Part shown: one piece after another, positions 26,277 to 38,289 of the stretch
Numbering within the stretch: position 1 is the stretch's first letter
How the letters are laid out: every line of letters starts with the position of its first letter
Source: Actinomadura sp. KC06
GTDB lineage: Bacteria > Actinomycetota > Actinomycetes > Streptosporangiales > Streptosporangiaceae
Direction of reading: 5' to 3'
Length of the DNA: 64,000 nt
NCBI RefSeq assembly: GCF_004348735.1
Contig: NZ_SMKT01000019.1
Location: forward strand, 1 to 64,000
Position numbers and translations under genes: made by a program
The notes under the pieces: model-generated
What the model was told of the DNA's origin: nothing
Database searches by the model: none
Seen by the model: only the letters and a program-made list of their open reading frames with translations

Positions 26277-27172
26277 TGACCAGCCTCGCCTTCGTTACCG
26301 GAGGTGGGAGACCCGGACTTGACGGCGCGGCCCTCGGCGTCGGCGTTCTTCGCGTCCTCCGTGACGGCCTGCACCGCGCGGACGTCCCGCTCCAGGGCCT
26401 CTTCCTCGGTCCCGCCGTACAGGTCGGGGTGCCGCTCCGCGGTGTCGGTGCGGGCGGCGATGACCGGGTTGACCGACAGCTCGGACGGCGTCCCGTCGGG
26501 CAGCAGGGCCGGCATGTCGACGGCGTTGTGCCGGGCGTAGGTGCCGGGGCCGGGCAGCGGGCCCGGGTGGTCGCCGGACAGGAACCGTCCCTTGGACAGG
26601 TCCTTCTGCGTCGGCTTCGGATCGACGCGCTCCCGGTGCGCCAGCACCATCGCGCCCAGCGCCGCGGTGATCAGCAGCGCGCTGGTCACCTCGAACGCGA
26701 ACACGTACTTGGAGAACAGCAGCCGGGCCAGGCCGACGACGTTGCCCTCCGCGTTGGCCTGGGCCAGGCCCGCCGAGTTGCTCAGCGCCGCGTTCCCGAG
26801 CCCGACCGTCAGCAGGACGATGAACCCGACCGCGGCGATCACCGCCCAGAAGCGCTGCCCCCGGATCGTCTCCACCAGCGAGTCGGTGGAGCTGACCCCG
26901 ACGAGCATCAGCACGAACAGGAACAGCATCAGCACCGCGCCGGTGTACACGATGACCTGGACGAACGCCAGGAACGGCGCGTTCTGGATCGCGTACAGCG
27001 CGGCGAGCGACAGCATCACGGTCGCCAGCAGCAGCGCCGAGTGGACGGCCTTGCGCACGAGGATCATGCCGAGCGCGCCGCAGACCGAGACCACGGCCAG
27101 CAGCCAGAAGAAGAACGGCTCACCCGACTGCTTGTCCGCGACCTCCGCGGCGAGCAGATGAGCGGAGGTCAT
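26273..27172 (-). CDS. nuoJ: NADH-quinone oxidoreductase subunit J
   Basis: 299 aa. The first about 190 residues carry five membrane helices, including [18 protein letters not shown]. The remaining about 110 residues are a polar, charged extension with Glu-rich stretches, longer than in E. coli NuoJ (184 aa) but common in actinobacteria. It overlaps nuoI by four bases. Confidence 0.95.
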   Translation of the reverse strand: MTSAHLLAAEVADKQSGEPFFFWLLAVVSVCGALGMILVRKAVHSALLLATVMLSLAALYAIQNAPFLAFVQVIVYTGAVLMLFLFVLMLVGVSSTDSLVETIRGQRFWAVIAAVGFIVLLTVGLGNAALSNSAGLAQANAEGNVVGLARLLFSKYVFAFEVTSALLITAALGAMVLAHRERVDPKPTQKDLSKGRFLSGDHPGPLPGPGTYARHNAVDMPALLPDGTPSELSVNPVIAARTDTAERHPDLYGGTEEEALERDVRAVQAVTEDAKNADAEGRAVKSGSPTSGNEGEAGQ

Positions 27173-27813
27173 TTGCCCTCACCGCCCTTGCGGGACTTCC
27201 CGCGCTTCGCGGCCTTCTCCTGCTTGGCCGCCTCCTGCTTGGCGGCCTCGGCGGCGCTGGCCCGCGCGCCGCCCTCGGACGGGACGGTGGGCGCGTCGTC
27301 GGACGACTGGAGGCCGAGGCGGTAGTAGTCCTCCTCGGTGTCGCCGAGCCGCATCTCGTGCGGCGGCGCCTCCATGCCCTCGCGCAGCGGCGCCAGCAGC
27401 ATCTCCTTGGTGTAGATCAGGCTCTCGCGGCTGTCGTCGGCGAGCTCGTACTCGTTCGTCATCGTCAGCGCCCGGGTCGGGCACGCCTCGATGCACAGCC
27501 CGCAGAGGATGCAGCGCAGATAGTTGATCTGGTAGATGCGGCCGTACCGCTCGCCGGGCGAGTACCGCTCGTCCGGGTCGTTGTCGGCGCCCTCGACGAA
27601 GATCGCGTCGGCCGGGCACGCCCAGGCGCACAGCTCGCAGCCGATGCACTTCTCCAGGCCGTCCGGCCACCGGTTGAGCTGGTGCCGCCCGTGGAAGCGC
27701 GGGGCGGTCGGCTTCTTCACCTCGGGGTACTGAACGGTCTCGCTCTTCATGAACATCTGGTGGAACGAGACCCCGAACCCCTTGACCGGGTTCAGGAAAT
27801 CAGTGAGTCCCAC
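27169..27813 (-). CDS. nuoI: NADH-quinone oxidoreductase subunit I
   Basis: 214 aa peripheral subunit carrying two 4Fe-4S clusters: [12 protein letters not shown] and [12 protein letters not shown]. These relay electrons from NuoG to NuoB. The last about 40 residues are Ala/Lys/Glu-rich and probably disordered. Its start lies inside the end of nuoH by 14 bp. Confidence 0.96.
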   Translation of the reverse strand: MGLTDFLNPVKGFGVSFHQMFMKSETVQYPEVKKPTAPRFHGRHQLNRWPDGLEKCIGCELCAWACPADAIFVEGADNDPDERYSPGERYGRIYQINYLRCILCGLCIEACPTRALTMTNEYELADDSRESLIYTKEMLLAPLREGMEAPPHEMRLGDTEEDYYRLGLQSSDDAPTVPSEGGARASAAEAAKQEAAKQEKAAKRGKSRKGGEGK

Positions 27814-29137
27814 TGGTGACCTCCTCAGGAGGGGTTGCGATGGATGCCCCGGCCGGCTTCCCGCCCCGTCCGTGGTAGTGGGGAGCGTCCATGGGCGGCA
27901 CCGGGAACCCGCCGGCGGACGGATCGGGCCCGCCGCCCGGCTCCGCCGCGCCCGGCACGATCTCCTTCTCGTCCTCGCCGCCGCGGATCATCTCCCAGAC
28001 CACCGTCGCGAGCAGCACCACCGCCGCGGCGACCGCGGCGTAGATCACGATCTGCCGCATGTCGTAGCCGTCGTTGCGCAGCGCGCGGATGGTCGCGACC
28101 AGCAGGATCCAGCCGAGCGAGAAGGGCATCAGCACCTTCCAGCCGAGCTTCATCAGCTGGTCGTAGCGGACGCGCGGGAGCGTGCCGCGCAGCCAGATGA
28201 AGAAGAAGATGAACAGGAAGACCTTGGCCAGGAACCACAGGATCGGCCACCAGCCGGAGTTGGCGCCCGCCCACACCGTGGAGATCGGGAAGGGGGCGCG
28301 CCAGCCGCCGAGGAACAGCGTGGTGGCGAGCGCGGACAGCGTCGCGAGGTTGATGTACTCCGCGAGGAAGAACATCGCGAACTTCAGCGACGAGTACTCG
28401 GTGTGGAAGCCGCCGACCAGCTCGCCCTCGCCCTCGGGCAGGTCGAACGGGATGCGGTTGGACTCGCCCATCATCGTGATCACGTAGACGATGAAGGACG
28501 GCAGCAGCAGGATCACGAACCACTTGTCGTGCTGCGCCGCGACGATCTCCGACGTGGACATCGAGCCCGCGAACATGAACACCGCGACGAACGACAGTCC
28601 CATCGCGATCTCGTAGGAGATCATCTGCGCGGACGAGCGAAGCCCGCCGAGCAGCGAGTACGGCGACATCGACGACCAGCCCGCCAGCACGACCCCGTAG
28701 ATCCCGAGCGACGACATCGCGAGGACGAGCAGCACCGCCACCGGAAGGTCGGTGAGCTGCAGCGCCGTGCGCTCCCCGAAGATCGACACCTCCGGGCCGA
28801 ACGGGATGATGGCGAACGAGATGAACGCCGGCACCGCCGACATGACCGGCGCCAGGACGAACACGACCTTGTCGACCTGGCGGGGGACGATGTCCTCCTT
28901 CAGGGCGAGCTTCACGCCGTCCGCGAGGCCCTGCAGCAGGCCGAAGGGCCCGGCGCGGTTCGGGCCGACGCGCAGCTGCATCCGGCCAATGACGCGCCGC
29001 TCGATCCACATCGTCAGCAGGACGGTCACGACCAGGAACGCGAAGACGACGACGACCTTGCCGCCGATCAGCCACCACGGGTCGTTGCCGAAACCCTCAA
29101 GCGGCGCCTGCGCGGGGGCCGACGGGTTCGGGTTCAT
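27800..29137 (-). CDS. nuoH: NADH-quinone oxidoreductase subunit H
   Basis: 445 aa from ATG 29137, ATGA-overlapped with nuoG. Eight membrane helices; the quinone-site motifs [32 protein letters not shown] and [14 protein letters not shown] are present. A Pro/Gly-rich tail of about 60 residues ends the protein. Confidence 0.96.
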   Translation of the reverse strand: MNPNPSAPAQAPLEGFGNDPWWLIGGKVVVVFAFLVVTVLLTMWIERRVIGRMQLRVGPNRAGPFGLLQGLADGVKLALKEDIVPRQVDKVVFVLAPVMSAVPAFISFAIIPFGPEVSIFGERTALQLTDLPVAVLLVLAMSSLGIYGVVLAGWSSMSPYSLLGGLRSSAQMISYEIAMGLSFVAVFMFAGSMSTSEIVAAQHDKWFVILLLPSFIVYVITMMGESNRIPFDLPEGEGELVGGFHTEYSSLKFAMFFLAEYINLATLSALATTLFLGGWRAPFPISTVWAGANSGWWPILWFLAKVFLFIFFFIWLRGTLPRVRYDQLMKLGWKVLMPFSLGWILLVATIRALRNDGYDMRQIVIYAAVAAAVVLLATVVWEMIRGGEDEKEIVPGAAEPGGGPDPSAGGFPVPPMDAPHYHGRGGKPAGASIATPPEEVTSGTH

Positions 29138-31632
29138 TTCACGCCTCCGGCATTTTCCGTCGCCGCGGCCGTGCCGGACGAGGCAGGCGCGGCGGTCGCG
29201 CCCGGGAGCGTCCCGCTCGCGATCTTCACGACGCCTCCGGCGGCCGCGCCCAGGTCCCGGTGGACCGCGCAGCCGGCGGAGTTCGTCGGCAGCCACACCA
29301 CCCGGTCGGGCAGGTCGGCGGTGATCTCCAGCGGGAGCACGACCTCGCCGCGCGCCGCCGTCACCTTCACCGCGCCGGTCGCGCCGATCTCGGCGGCCGT
29401 CGCGGGCGACAGCCGGGCGACCGCGGCCTTGGCGGTGCCCGCGAGGAACGGCTCGCCGTCCTGCAGGCGGCCCCGGTCGAGCAGCAGCCGCCAGGTCGCG
29501 AGCAGCGCCTCGCCCGCGTCCGGGTGCGGCGGCAGCGACTGCGCGACGTTCGGCGCGGCCGGGCGCTCGCCCCGGTAGGCGCCGAGCTCGGCCAGCTCGC
29601 GGCGCGCCGCGTCCGGGCCCGGGAGGGCCAGGTGGACGTCCATCTCGTCGGCCAGCGCGTCCAGGACCCGCAGGTCGGACATCTTCCCGGCCGCCTTCAG
29701 CACGATGTCGAACTGGCGGCCGCGGCCCTCCCAGTCGACGAACGTCCCGGACTTCTCCGCGACGGCCGCGACCGGGAACACCACGTCGGCGCGGTCGGTG
29801 ACCGCGCTCGGCCGCTGCTCCAGGCTCACCACGAACTCGGTGGCGTCCAGCGCGCGGAGCATCGCGTCCGGGTCGGGCAGGTCGTAGGGGTCGACGCCGC
29901 CGACGAGCAGCGCGCCGCGCCGTCCGTCCGCCGCGGCGGCGATGATGCCGTCGGCGGCCTGGCCGGGCGCTGCGGGCAGTTCCGCGACGCCCCAGCGGCG
30001 GGCGACCTCGGCCCGCGCCTCCGGGTCGGTCACCGGACGGCCGATCGGCAGCAGCCCGGGCAGCGCCCCGGCCTCGATCGCGCCGCGCTCCCCGGCCCGG
30101 CGCGGCACCCACGCCAGCTTCGCGCCGGTCACCTGCGCCAGCCGCACCGCCGCCGTCAGCGCGCCGGGGCTGGTCGCGAGCCGCTCGCCGACGAGGATCA
30201 CGGCGCCGGGCGTCTCCAGCAGCGTCCGGACGTCGGAGCGCGCCGCGTCCCCGATGACGGAGCCGAGCGTCTCGGCCTCCGCGCCGGGCGGCGTCGCCAG
30301 CAGCGTCCCGCCGACCTTGCTGAGCCCGCGCGTCGCGAACGGCGCGACGCCGAACACCTTCAGCCGGTTCTTGCGGTGGGCCTTGCGGAGCCGCAGGAAC
30401 ACGATCGGCGACTCCTCCTCCGGCTCGAAGCCGGCCAGGAGCACCGCCGGGGCCTTCTCCAGGTCGGAGTACGACACCTCGATGGACCGTCCCGCGACGG
30501 ACGAGGCCAGGAACTGCGCCTCCTCGTCCGACGCCGGACGGGCCCGGAAGTCGACGTCGTTGGTGCCGAGCGCGATGCGGGCGAACTTGGCGTAGGCGTA
30601 GGCGTCCTCAAGCGTGACGCGGCCGCCGGTCAGGACGCCCGCGGAGCCGCGCGCCGCCGCGAGCCCTTCGGCCGCGAAGGTGAGCGCCTCCGGCCACGAC
30701 GCCGGTTCCAGCACGCCGTCCTCGTTGCGGACGAGCGGATGCGTCAGCCGCTCCGGCTGCGTCCCGTAGGTGAACGCCCAGCGGCCCTTGTCGCAGTTCC
30801 ATTCCTCGTTGACCTGCGGGTCGTCCCCGGCCAGCCGCCGCGTGATCTTCCCGCGCCGGTGGTCGGTGCGCATCGAGCAGCCGGACGCGCAGTGCTCGCA
30901 CACGCTCGGCGTCGACACCAGGTCGAACGGCCGCGACCGGAACCGGTACGCGGTGCCGGTCAGCGCGCCGACCGGGCAGATCTGCACGGTGTTGCCGGAG
31001 AAGTACGACTGGAACGGCTTGCCGTCCGCCGCGCCGACCTGCTCCTTCGCGCCGCGCTCGAACAGGTCGATGAACGCGTCCCCGGCGATCTGGTCGGAGA
31101 ACCGGGTGCAGCGGGCGCACTGGATGCAGCGCTCGCGGTCGAGCAGCACCTGGCTGGACAGCGGGATCGGCTTCGGGAACGTCCGCTTGACCTCGACGAA
31201 CCGGGTCTCGCCGCGCCCGTTGGACATCGCCTGGTTCTGCAGCGGGCACTCGCCGCCCTTGTCGCAGATCGGGCAGTCCAGCGGGTGGTTGATGAGCAGG
31301 AACTCCATGATGCCGTGCTGGGCCTTGTCGGCCACCGGCGAGGTGAGCTGGGTCTTGACGACCATGCCCGGCATCACGGCGGTGGTGCACGACGCCTGCG
31401 GCTTCGGCATCCCGCGGCCGTTCCCGGCGTCGGGGATCTCCACCAGGCACTGCCGGCACGCCCCGACCGGGTCGAGCAGCGGATGGTCGCAGAACCGGGG
31501 GATCTGGATGCCGAGCAGCTCGGCGGCCCGGATGATCAGCGTGCCCTTCGGCACCTCGATCTCGAAGCCGTCGATGGTGCACGAGACCATCTCGGTCTTC
31601 TCCACCGCCGACTTGTCGTCGGTGACGGTCAC
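29134..31632 (-). CDS. nuoG: NADH-quinone oxidoreductase subunit G
   Basis: 832 aa from GTG 31632, with GGAGG 6 bp upstream and GTGA overlap with nuoF. The N-terminus binds a 2Fe-2S cluster ([15 protein letters not shown] then C), followed by the His-ligand region ([19 protein letters not shown]) and [18 protein letters not shown] begins the molybdopterin-oxidoreductase-like part, which is structural. The end is low in conservation and Ala-rich. Confidence 0.95.
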   Translation of the reverse strand: MTVTDDKSAVEKTEMVSCTIDGFEIEVPKGTLIIRAAELLGIQIPRFCDHPLLDPVGACRQCLVEIPDAGNGRGMPKPQASCTTAVMPGMVVKTQLTSPVADKAQHGIMEFLLINHPLDCPICDKGGECPLQNQAMSNGRGETRFVEVKRTFPKPIPLSSQVLLDRERCIQCARCTRFSDQIAGDAFIDLFERGAKEQVGAADGKPFQSYFSGNTVQICPVGALTGTAYRFRSRPFDLVSTPSVCEHCASGCSMRTDHRRGKITRRLAGDDPQVNEEWNCDKGRWAFTYGTQPERLTHPLVRNEDGVLEPASWPEALTFAAEGLAAARGSAGVLTGGRVTLEDAYAYAKFARIALGTNDVDFRARPASDEEAQFLASSVAGRSIEVSYSDLEKAPAVLLAGFEPEEESPIVFLRLRKAHRKNRLKVFGVAPFATRGLSKVGGTLLATPPGAEAETLGSVIGDAARSDVRTLLETPGAVILVGERLATSPGALTAAVRLAQVTGAKLAWVPRRAGERGAIEAGALPGLLPIGRPVTDPEARAEVARRWGVAELPAAPGQAADGIIAAAADGRRGALLVGGVDPYDLPDPDAMLRALDATEFVVSLEQRPSAVTDRADVVFPVAAVAEKSGTFVDWEGRGRQFDIVLKAAGKMSDLRVLDALADEMDVHLALPGPDAARRELAELGAYRGERPAAPNVAQSLPPHPDAGEALLATWRLLLDRGRLQDGEPFLAGTAKAAVARLSPATAAEIGATGAVKVTAARGEVVLPLEITADLPDRVVWLPTNSAGCAVHRDLGAAAGGVVKIASGTLPGATAAPASSGTAAATENAGGVK

Positions 31633-32927
31633 TTGGCACCTCCCCAGAGGGTGGACTTGGCCGGGTCGAACGGGCAGGCGCCCTGCTCGAAGTGCCGCAC
31701 GTACTCGTCCCGGAACAGCTTGATGGACGAGACGACCGGGCTCGTCGCGCCGTCGCCGAGGGCGCAGAACGCGCGGCCGAGGATGTTGTCGGAGATGTCG
31801 AGGAGCGTCTCCAGGTCCTCCTCGGTGCCCTGCCCGGACTCCAGCCGCTTCAGCATGAGCTTGTACCAGTAGGTGCCCTCGCGGCACGGCGTGCACTTGC
31901 CGCACGACTCGTGCGCGTAGAACTCCGACCAGCGCAGCACCGCCCGGACGACGCACGTCGTCTCGTCGAAGATCTGCAGGGCCCGGGTGCCGAGCATCGA
32001 CCCTGCGGCGCCGACGGACTCGAAGTCGAGCGGGACGTCCAGGTGCTCCTCGGTGAAGATCGGCGTGGACGAGCCGCCGGGCGTCCAGAACTTCAGCCGG
32101 TGCCCCTCCCGGATCCCGCCCGCCATGTCGAGCAGTTCCCGCAGCGTGATGCCGAGCGGCGCCTCGTACTGGCCGGGACGCGTCACGTGCCCCGACAGCG
32201 AGAAGATCCCGAAGCCCTGCGACTTCTCCGTGCCCATCGAGGCGAACCAGTCCGGCCCGTTCCCGACGATCGAGGGAACCGACGCGATCGACTCGACGTT
32301 GTTGATGACAGTGGGCCCGCCGTACAGGCCCGCCACGGCGGGGAAGGGAGGCTTCAGCCGGGGCTGGCCGCGGAACCCTTCGAGGGAGTCCAGCAGCGCG
32401 GTCTCCTCGCCGCAGATGTAGGCGCCGGCGCCGCTGTGGACGACGACGTCCAGGTCGTAGCCGGAGCCGAGGATGTCCTTGCCGAGGTAGCCGGCCTCGT
32501 ACGCCTCCGCGACCGCCTGGTGCAGCCGGCGGATCACGTGCAGCACCTCGCCGCGCACGTAGATGAACGCGACGTTCGACCTGATCGCGTACGAGCTGAT
32601 GATGACGCCCTCGACCAGCACGTGCGGGTTGGCCATCATCAACGGGATGTCCTTGCACGTGCCCGGCTCGGACTCGTCCGCGTTGACGACGAGGTAGCGC
32701 GGGTTCGGGCTGGTCGGCGGCAGGAAGCCCCACTTCATGCCGGTGGGGAAGCCCGCACCGCCGCGGCCGCGGAGCCCGGAGTCCTTGACCGCCTGGACGA
32801 TCTCGTCCGGCTCCATCCCGAACGCCTTGCGCAGCGCCTTGTAGCCGCCGTCGCGCTCGTAGCCCGCGCGGGTGAACGAGTCGGCCTGGTCCCAGTTCTT
32901 GGTGAGGACGGGGGTGAGCGTGGTCAC
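31629..32927 (-). CDS. nuoF: NADH-quinone oxidoreductase subunit F
   Basis: 432 aa NADH-dehydrogenase subunit. FMN/NADH-binding motifs [14 protein letters not shown] and [12 protein letters not shown] are intact, and [12 protein letters not shown] with a later Cys binds the N3 4Fe-4S cluster. GTG 32927 overlaps the nuoE stop. Confidence 0.96.
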   Translation of the reverse strand: MTTLTPVLTKNWDQADSFTRAGYERDGGYKALRKAFGMEPDEIVQAVKDSGLRGRGGAGFPTGMKWGFLPPTSPNPRYLVVNADESEPGTCKDIPLMMANPHVLVEGVIISSYAIRSNVAFIYVRGEVLHVIRRLHQAVAEAYEAGYLGKDILGSGYDLDVVVHSGAGAYICGEETALLDSLEGFRGQPRLKPPFPAVAGLYGGPTVINNVESIASVPSIVGNGPDWFASMGTEKSQGFGIFSLSGHVTRPGQYEAPLGITLRELLDMAGGIREGHRLKFWTPGGSSTPIFTEEHLDVPLDFESVGAAGSMLGTRALQIFDETTCVVRAVLRWSEFYAHESCGKCTPCREGTYWYKLMLKRLESGQGTEEDLETLLDISDNILGRAFCALGDGATSPVVSSIKLFRDEYVRHFEQGACPFDPAKSTLWGGAK

Positions 32928-33703
32928 TTGTTCCGGCCCTCCTGGCTGCCGGGCTTCGCGTCCCCGGGAACGGGCTTGCCCGGCTCGTGCGGCGGCTCGC
33001 TGATCTCTCCCGGCCGCACCGGCTCGTCCGGGCGCTCCCGGTCGACGTCGGTGCGCGGGGCGGCCCAGCCGCGCTCCTGCGCCAGCTTCAGGCCGCGGAG
33101 CGACTCGGGACCGGCCTGGACGCCCTCGCCGGCGCGCCCGTCCGGGAACCCGGCGAGGACGCGGGACGCCTCCTGCCACGTGGCGAGGTGCTCCGCGCCG
33201 CGTGAGGGAAGCACGCGCTCGCCCGAGCGCAGGTCGTCGACGAGCTTCTTCGCCTTCTCGGGAGTCATGTTGTCGAAGAACTCCCAGTTGACCATCATCA
33301 CCGGCGCGAAGTCGCAGGCGGCGTTGCACTCGATCCGCTCCAGGCTGACCTTGCCGTCCGGGGTGGCCTCGTCGTGGCCGACCCCGGCGTGCTCGCTCAG
33401 CTCGTCCCAGATCTGGTCGCCGCCCATCACCGCGCACAGCGTGTTGATGCACACGCCGACGTGGTACTCGCCGACCGGCTTCTGCTTGTACTGCGTGTAG
33501 AACGTCACGACGCCGACGACCTGCGCCGGCGTGATCCCGAGCTGCTCCGCGCAGAACTCGATGCCGTCCTGCGTGATGTGCCCCTCCGCCGACTGCACCA
33601 GGTGCAGCATCGGCAGCAGCGCCGACCTAGGCCGGGGATACCGGCCGATGATCTCCTTCGCGTCCCGCTCCAGGCGTTCGCGAACGTCGGGTTCGTACGT
33701 CAT
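32924..33703 (-). CDS. nuoE: NADH-quinone oxidoreductase subunit E
   Basis: 259 aa thioredoxin-like subunit with the 2Fe-2S ligands in CINTLC and [10 protein letters not shown]. The core ends around residue 165; the rest is a charged, Pro-rich tail (about 90 aa) absent from E. coli NuoE. ATG 33703 overlaps nuoD. Confidence 0.95.
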   Translation of the reverse strand: MTYEPDVRERLERDAKEIIGRYPRPRSALLPMLHLVQSAEGHITQDGIEFCAEQLGITPAQVVGVVTFYTQYKQKPVGEYHVGVCINTLCAVMGGDQIWDELSEHAGVGHDEATPDGKVSLERIECNAACDFAPVMMVNWEFFDNMTPEKAKKLVDDLRSGERVLPSRGAEHLATWQEASRVLAGFPDGRAGEGVQAGPESLRGLKLAQERGWAAPRTDVDRERPDEPVRPGEISEPPHEPGKPVPGDAKPGSQEGRNK

Positions 33704-35046
33704 CGGTCCACTCCCCCCATGACCGGGTCCAAACTGGCCACCGCGGCGATGATGTCGGCGACCATGCCGCCCTCCGACATCGCCGGCGTGGCCTGCAGGT
33801 TGACGAAGGACGGCTCGCGGAAGTGCACGCGATACGGGCGGGTGCCGCCGTCGCTGACCACGTGGGCGCCGAGCTCGCCGCGCGGCGACTCGATCGGCGC
33901 GTACGCCTGCCCCGCCGGCACCCGGAAGCCCTCCGTCACCAGCTTGAAGTGGTGGATCAGCGCCTCCATCGAGGTGCCCATGATGTGCGCGATGTGCCGG
34001 GGCGAGTTGCCCATGCCGTCCGCGCCGATCGCGAGCTGCGCCGGCCAGCCGATCTTCTTGTCCTCGATCATCACCGGGCCCTTGGCGGTCTGCAGCCGGT
34101 CCAGGCACTGCTCGACGATCTTCAGCGACTCCTCCATCTCGTCCATCCGGACGAGGTAGCGGCCGTACACGTCGCAGGTGTCCTGCGTCGCGACCTCGAA
34201 GTCGTAGGTCTCGTAACCGCAGTAGGGCTGCGACTTGCGCAGGTCCCACGGCAGGCCGGTCGAGCGCAGGACGGGGCCGGTGATGCCGAGCGCCATGCAG
34301 CCGGTCAGGTCCAGGTACGCGACGTTCTGCGTCCGCGCCTTGAAGACCGGGTTGTCGTCCATCAGCTTCCGCAGCGCCTGGATGCGCTTCGGCATCCGGT
34401 CCAGATAGTCGCGGATCTTGCTGGTCGCGCCGCTCGGCAGGTCCTGCGCGACCCCGCCCGGACGGACGTAGGCCATGTTCATCCGCAGGCCAGTGATCTC
34501 CTCGAACAGGTCGAGGGTGTACTCGCGCTCGATGAACCCGTTGAGCATCACCGTCGTCGCGCCGAGTTCGAGGCCGAACGTGGCGATCGCGACCAGGTGC
34601 GAGGAGATCCGGTTCAGCTCCATCATCATCACGCGGATGATCTGGGCGCGCTCGGGGATCTGGTCGGTGATGCCGAGCAGCTTCTCCACGCTCATGCAGT
34701 ACGCCGTCTCGTTGAAGATCGGCGCGAGGTAGTCCATCCGGGTGCAGAACGTGGTGCCCTGCGTCCAGGTGCGGAACTCCATGTTCTTCTCGATGCCGGT
34801 GTGCAGGTACCCGATGCCCACCCGGGCCTCGTTCACCGTCTCGCCGTCGAGCGTGAGGATCAGCCGGAGCACCCCGTGCGTGGACGGGTGCTGCGGCCCC
34901 ATGTTGACGACGAGCCGCTCGTCGCCGAGGTCCTCCGCGCCGGCGACGACCTTGTCCCAGTCCTGCCCGCCGACGTCGAACACCTTGCCCTCGGCGGCCT
35001 CGTCGGCCGCGTAGGCGTCGTACTCGGTGTACTTGGCCGAGCTCAT
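33700..35046 (-). CDS. nuoD: NADH-quinone oxidoreductase subunit D
   Basis: 448 aa, homologous to hydrogenase large subunits. [15 protein letters not shown] near residue 48 and the C-terminal DPVMGGVDR are characteristic; it shapes the quinone pocket together with NuoB. Start ATG 35046 overlaps the nuoC stop. Confidence 0.96.
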   Translation of the reverse strand: MSSAKYTEYDAYAADEAAEGKVFDVGGQDWDKVVAGAEDLGDERLVVNMGPQHPSTHGVLRLILTLDGETVNEARVGIGYLHTGIEKNMEFRTWTQGTTFCTRMDYLAPIFNETAYCMSVEKLLGITDQIPERAQIIRVMMMELNRISSHLVAIATFGLELGATTVMLNGFIEREYTLDLFEEITGLRMNMAYVRPGGVAQDLPSGATSKIRDYLDRMPKRIQALRKLMDDNPVFKARTQNVAYLDLTGCMALGITGPVLRSTGLPWDLRKSQPYCGYETYDFEVATQDTCDVYGRYLVRMDEMEESLKIVEQCLDRLQTAKGPVMIEDKKIGWPAQLAIGADGMGNSPRHIAHIMGTSMEALIHHFKLVTEGFRVPAGQAYAPIESPRGELGAHVVSDGGTRPYRVHFREPSFVNLQATPAMSEGGMVADIIAAVASLDPVMGGVDR

Positions 35047-35789
35047 GTGTACGACCTCCGCTCGTCGGGCGGCGGGATCTCCGCTCCGCGGTACTCGACG
35101 GGGATGCCGCCGAGAGGGTAGTCCTTGCGCTGCGGATGGCCGACCCAGTCGTCGGGCATCTCGATGCGCGTGAGCGCGGGATGACCGTCGTAGATGATCC
35201 CGAAGAAGTCGTAGGTCTCCCGCTCGTGCCAGTCGCTCGTCGGGTAGACGGGCACCAGCGACGGGATGTGCGGGTCGGCGTCCGGGCAGGTCGTCTCCAG
35301 CCGGACGCGCCGGTTGTGCGTGATCGACAGCAGGTGCGTCACGGAGTGCAGCTCGGCGCCCTCGTCCTTCGGGTAGTGCACGCCGGACACGCCGGAGCAC
35401 AGCTCGAAGCGGAGGGACGGCTCGTCCCGCATCTTCTTCGCGACCTCGCGCAGGTGCTCGCGCTTGACGAAGAACGTCAGCTCGCCGCGGTCGACCACGA
35501 CCCGCTCGACCGCGTCGCCGAAATCGGGGTAGGCGCGTTCGAGCTCGTCGGCGATCTCGTCGTACTCGCCGGGTTCGGCGGCGCCGCCCGGCCCGCCGTA
35601 GGGGCGGGCGGCCGACACCTTCGGGCTCTGCCGGACGATCAGCCCGCCGTACCCGGACGTGTCGCCCGTCGTCCCCGCGCCGAACATGCCCTTGCGGACG
35701 ACCGGCTGCTCCCGGCGCTCCTCCTCGGTGTGCGCCGGGAGCTTGTCGGCGCCCTGCTCGGCCTGCTGCTCGGGGTGCTCGGAACTCAT
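35043..35789 (-). CDS. nuoC: NADH-quinone oxidoreductase subunit C
   Basis: 248 aa. The first about 80 residues are a Glu/Gln-rich extension; the NuoC core follows with [35 protein letters not shown] and [12 protein letters not shown], ending in the RKDYPLGG signature. It begins one base after the nuoB stop. Confidence 0.95.
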   Translation of the reverse strand: MSSEHPEQQAEQGADKLPAHTEEERREQPVVRKGMFGAGTTGDTSGYGGLIVRQSPKVSAARPYGGPGGAAEPGEYDEIADELERAYPDFGDAVERVVVDRGELTFFVKREHLREVAKKMRDEPSLRFELCSGVSGVHYPKDEGAELHSVTHLLSITHNRRVRLETTCPDADPHIPSLVPVYPTSDWHERETYDFFGIIYDGHPALTRIEMPDDWVGHPQRKDYPLGGIPVEYRGAEIPPPDERRSYT

Positions 35790-35790
35790 C

Positions 35791-36336
35791 TCAGGCCCCC
35801 TGTCCGAGCAGCGGGAGCCGGCGGCGCTTGGCCTCTTCCAGCTCCGTGATCTGCTTCGCGCGCTGCGGGCCGAGCTTGGTGTTCTGGATCTTGTCGTGCA
35901 GCTTCAGGATCGAGTCCAGCAGCATCTCCGGCCGCGGCGGGCAGCCGGGCAGGTAGATGTCCACCGGGACGATGTGGTCCACGCCCTGCACGATCGCGTA
36001 GTTGTTGAACATTCCGCCGGACGACGCGCACACGCCCATCGCGATGACCCATTTCGGCTCGGTCATCTGGTCGTAGATCTGCCGCAGGACCGGCGCCATC
36101 TTCTGGCTCACCCGGCCCGCGACGATCATCAGATCGGCCTGCCGCGGCGTCGCCGAGGCGCGCTCCATGCCCCACCGGGAGAAGTCGTGCCGGGGGTCGC
36201 CGGTCGCCATCATCTCGATCGCGCAACACGCCAGGCCGAACGTCGCCGGCCACACCGAACTCTTCCGCGCCCACCCCGCGACCTGCTCGACCGTGGTCAG
36301 CAGGAAGCCGCTGGGGAGTTTCTCCTCAAGACCCAT
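35791..36336 (-). CDS. nuoB: NADH-quinone oxidoreductase subunit B
   Basis: 181 aa from ATG 36336. Ligands of the terminal N2 4Fe-4S cluster are the tandem Cys in [10 protein letters not shown], Cys in [10 protein letters not shown] and Cys in [10 protein letters not shown]. An upstream extension of the frame through nuoA is not coding. It starts one base after the nuoA stop. Confidence 0.97.
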   Translation of the reverse strand: MGLEEKLPSGFLLTTVEQVAGWARKSSVWPATFGLACCAIEMMATGDPRHDFSRWGMERASATPRQADLMIVAGRVSQKMAPVLRQIYDQMTEPKWVIAMGVCASSGGMFNNYAIVQGVDHIVPVDIYLPGCPPRPEMLLDSILKLHDKIQNTKLGPQRAKQITELEEAKRRRLPLLGQGA

Positions 36337-36337
36337 G

Positions 36338-36697
36338 TCAGTCCCACTCCAGACCGCCGCGCCGCCAGATGTAGGCGTACGCCACAAGCACGGTGACGAT
36401 GAAAAGGACCATCTCCACAAGACCGAAAATGCCCATCCGGTCGAAAGCGACCGCCCAGGGGTAAAGGAAGATGATCTCAATGTCGAAGACGATGAACAGC
36501 ATCGCCGTCAGGTAGTACTTGACCGGGAAACGCCCGCCGCCGACCGGCTGCGGGGTCGGCTCGATGCCGCATTCGTAGGCGTCGAGCCGGGCCCGGTTCC
36601 ACCGCTTCGGCCCGGTGAGCGAGGCCATGACCACGGAGAACGCGGCGAAGCCGAAGGCGAGCACCCCCAGCACGATGACCGGAATATAGAGATCCAT
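36338..36697 (-). CDS. nuoA: NADH-quinone oxidoreductase subunit A
   Basis: 119 aa, three membrane helices, with the conserved YECGIEP motif and [12 protein letters not shown]. It is the first gene of the nuo cluster; 176 bp separate it from the upstream flavoprotein gene on the same strand, enough for its own promoter. Confidence 0.97.
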   Translation of the reverse strand: MDLYIPVIVLGVLAFGFAAFSVVMASLTGPKRWNRARLDAYECGIEPTPQPVGGGRFPVKYYLTAMLFIVFDIEIIFLYPWAVAFDRMGIFGLVEMVLFIVTVLVAYAYIWRRGGLEWD

Positions 36698-36873
36698 GTC
36701 TCTACAGCCTCTCCTCGCGACGTACGGCGTTGTACGGGACAGGGTTGTACGCGTCCGGCCCTCCGCGAGCCGCCGCCACCCTAGCCAAGGCGATCAATAG
36801 CACTCCCCTCCAGGGGGTCGGGTAATGCACAATAGTCCGCTCACCTGCGGAAGCTTGGTTCTCAATGCGTGCC

Positions 36874-38157
36874 TCATGCCGCGGGAGCCACCTTCTGCAT
36901 CGCGTTGATGACGCGGTCCATCGCGTCCCCGCCCTTGGGGTCGGTCAGGTTGGCGAGGAGCTTGAGCGTGAACCGCATGAGCGTCGGGTGCGGCAGGCCG
37001 TGCGCGGTGAGGAACTTCATGATCCGCGGGTCGCCGATGGCCTGGACGAACAGCCGCGCCAGGGTGAAGTAGCCGCCGTGCTCGTCCTTCAGGATGCGCG
37101 GGTACTCGTAGAGCGTCCGCTCGCGCTGCGCGGGGGTGCGGCGCGCGAGCGCCTGCACCATGATGTCGGCGGCCAGCCGGCCGGACTCCAGGGCGTAGTC
37201 GATGCCCTCCCCGTTGAACGGGTTGATCATGCCGCCGGCGTCGCCGACGAGCAGCATCCCGCGTGTGTAGTGCGGCTGCCGGTTGAAGCCCATCGGCAGC
37301 GCCGCGCCGCGGATCTTGGACGTGGCGTGCTCCTCGTCGAACTGCCAGTCCTCGGGCATCTGGGCGCACCAGCGTTTCAGCATGCCGCGGTAGTCGACGC
37401 TCTGGAACGCCTTGCTGGTGTTGAGCAGCCCGAGCCCGACGTTGGACGTCCCGTCCCCGACGCCGAAGACCCAGCCGTAGCCGGGCAGGAGGCGCTCGCC
37501 GTCCCACAGCTCCAGCCACGCCTCCATGAAGTCGTCGTCGTGCCGCGGGGTCTGGAAGTAGCGCCGGACGGCGACGCCCATCGGACGGTCCTCCCGCCGC
37601 CGCAGGCCCATGGCGAGGGAGAGCCGGGTCGAGTTCCCGTCGGCCGCGACGACCAGCGGGGCGTGGAACTCGACCGCCTCGCCCTCGTACTGGGCGGTGA
37701 CGCCGGTGATGCGGTCGGTGCGCTCGTCCAGGATCGGGCCGGTGACGTTGCAGCCCTGCAACAGCCGCGCGCCCGCCTTCGCGGCGTGCTCGGCGAGGAA
37801 CTGGTCGAAGTCGGTGCGCTTGCGGACGAGCCCGAAGTCGGGGAAGCTCGCGAGCTCCGGCCACGGCAGCTCCACCTTGACGCCGCCGCCGTAGATGCGC
37901 AGGCCGCGGTTGCGTCCCCAGCCTGGGTCGTTGACGTCGACGCCCATGCCGATGAGCGCGCGGACGGCGCGCGGGGTGAGGCCGTCGCCGCAGATCTTGT
38001 CGCGCGGGAAGGTGGCCTTCTCCAGCAGGAACACCTCCAGGCCGGCCTGCGCCAACCAGTAGGCGGTCGACGCGCCGGCGGGGCCTGCCCCGACGACGAC
38101 CACATCTGCGTGTCGGACGTCTGCGTGCCGGGCGGAGTCGGTCACGGCGTTCCTCAT
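36874..38157 (-). CDS. geranylgeranyl reductase-family FAD-dependent oxidoreductase
   Basis: 427 aa. The Rossmann motif GAGPAGASTAYWLA lies near residues 23-36, LLEKATFPRDKICGDGLTP follows, and GDAGGMINPFNGEGI marks the second FAD motif, as in the GGR family. Members reduce isoprenoid double bonds; in actinobacteria such proteins include the menaquinone side-chain saturase (MenJ type). Linkage to nuo, menG and a prenyl synthase favours a quinone role. ATG 38157 has no clear ribosome site; GTG 38145 after GAGGAA may be the real start. A perfect Rex-type operator lies 13 bp upstream. Confidence 0.82.
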   Translation of the reverse strand: MRNAVTDSARHADVRHADVVVVGAGPAGASTAYWLAQAGLEVFLLEKATFPRDKICGDGLTPRAVRALIGMGVDVNDPGWGRNRGLRIYGGGVKVELPWPELASFPDFGLVRKRTDFDQFLAEHAAKAGARLLQGCNVTGPILDERTDRITGVTAQYEGEAVEFHAPLVVAADGNSTRLSLAMGLRRREDRPMGVAVRRYFQTPRHDDDFMEAWLELWDGERLLPGYGWVFGVGDGTSNVGLGLLNTSKAFQSVDYRGMLKRWCAQMPEDWQFDEEHATSKIRGAALPMGFNRQPHYTRGMLLVGDAGGMINPFNGEGIDYALESGRLAADIMVQALARRTPAQRERTLYEYPRILKDEHGGYFTLARLFVQAIGDPRIMKFLTAHGLPHPTLMRFTLKLLANLTDPKGGDAMDRVINAMQKVAPAA

Positions 38158-38169
38158 TCAGCTCGTTCG

Positions 38170-38189
38170 CTTGTGAAGCACTTCACAAG
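38170..38189. promoter_or_regulatory. Rex operator (perfect 20-bp palindrome)
   Basis: CTTGTGAAGCACTTCACAAG, with 9-bp arms and no mismatch, matches the Rex consensus TTGTGAA-N4-TTCACAA. It lies 13 bp before the flavoprotein start, with nuoA-N downstream on the same strand. Rex binds such sites when NAD+ is high relative to NADH and lets go when NADH rises. The core also reads TGTGA-N6-TCACA, so a CRP-family protein could bind too; a Rex gene in the same window makes Rex the better call. Confidence 0.85.
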
Positions 38190-38289
38190 GGTCCGGTGGG
38201 GAGTCTATTCCTTTATCACGACCGGTGCGTAATTCGGGGCCGGTCGAGCATGGACCGGTCCCGAACTTCGGGCCCGATCCCGCCCGGGA

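Noticed and set aside
36804-36816. CCCCT/AGGGG hairpin between the flavoprotein gene and nuoA
   Set aside because: Stem of five pairs with a two-base loop is too weak to call a terminator or attenuator.
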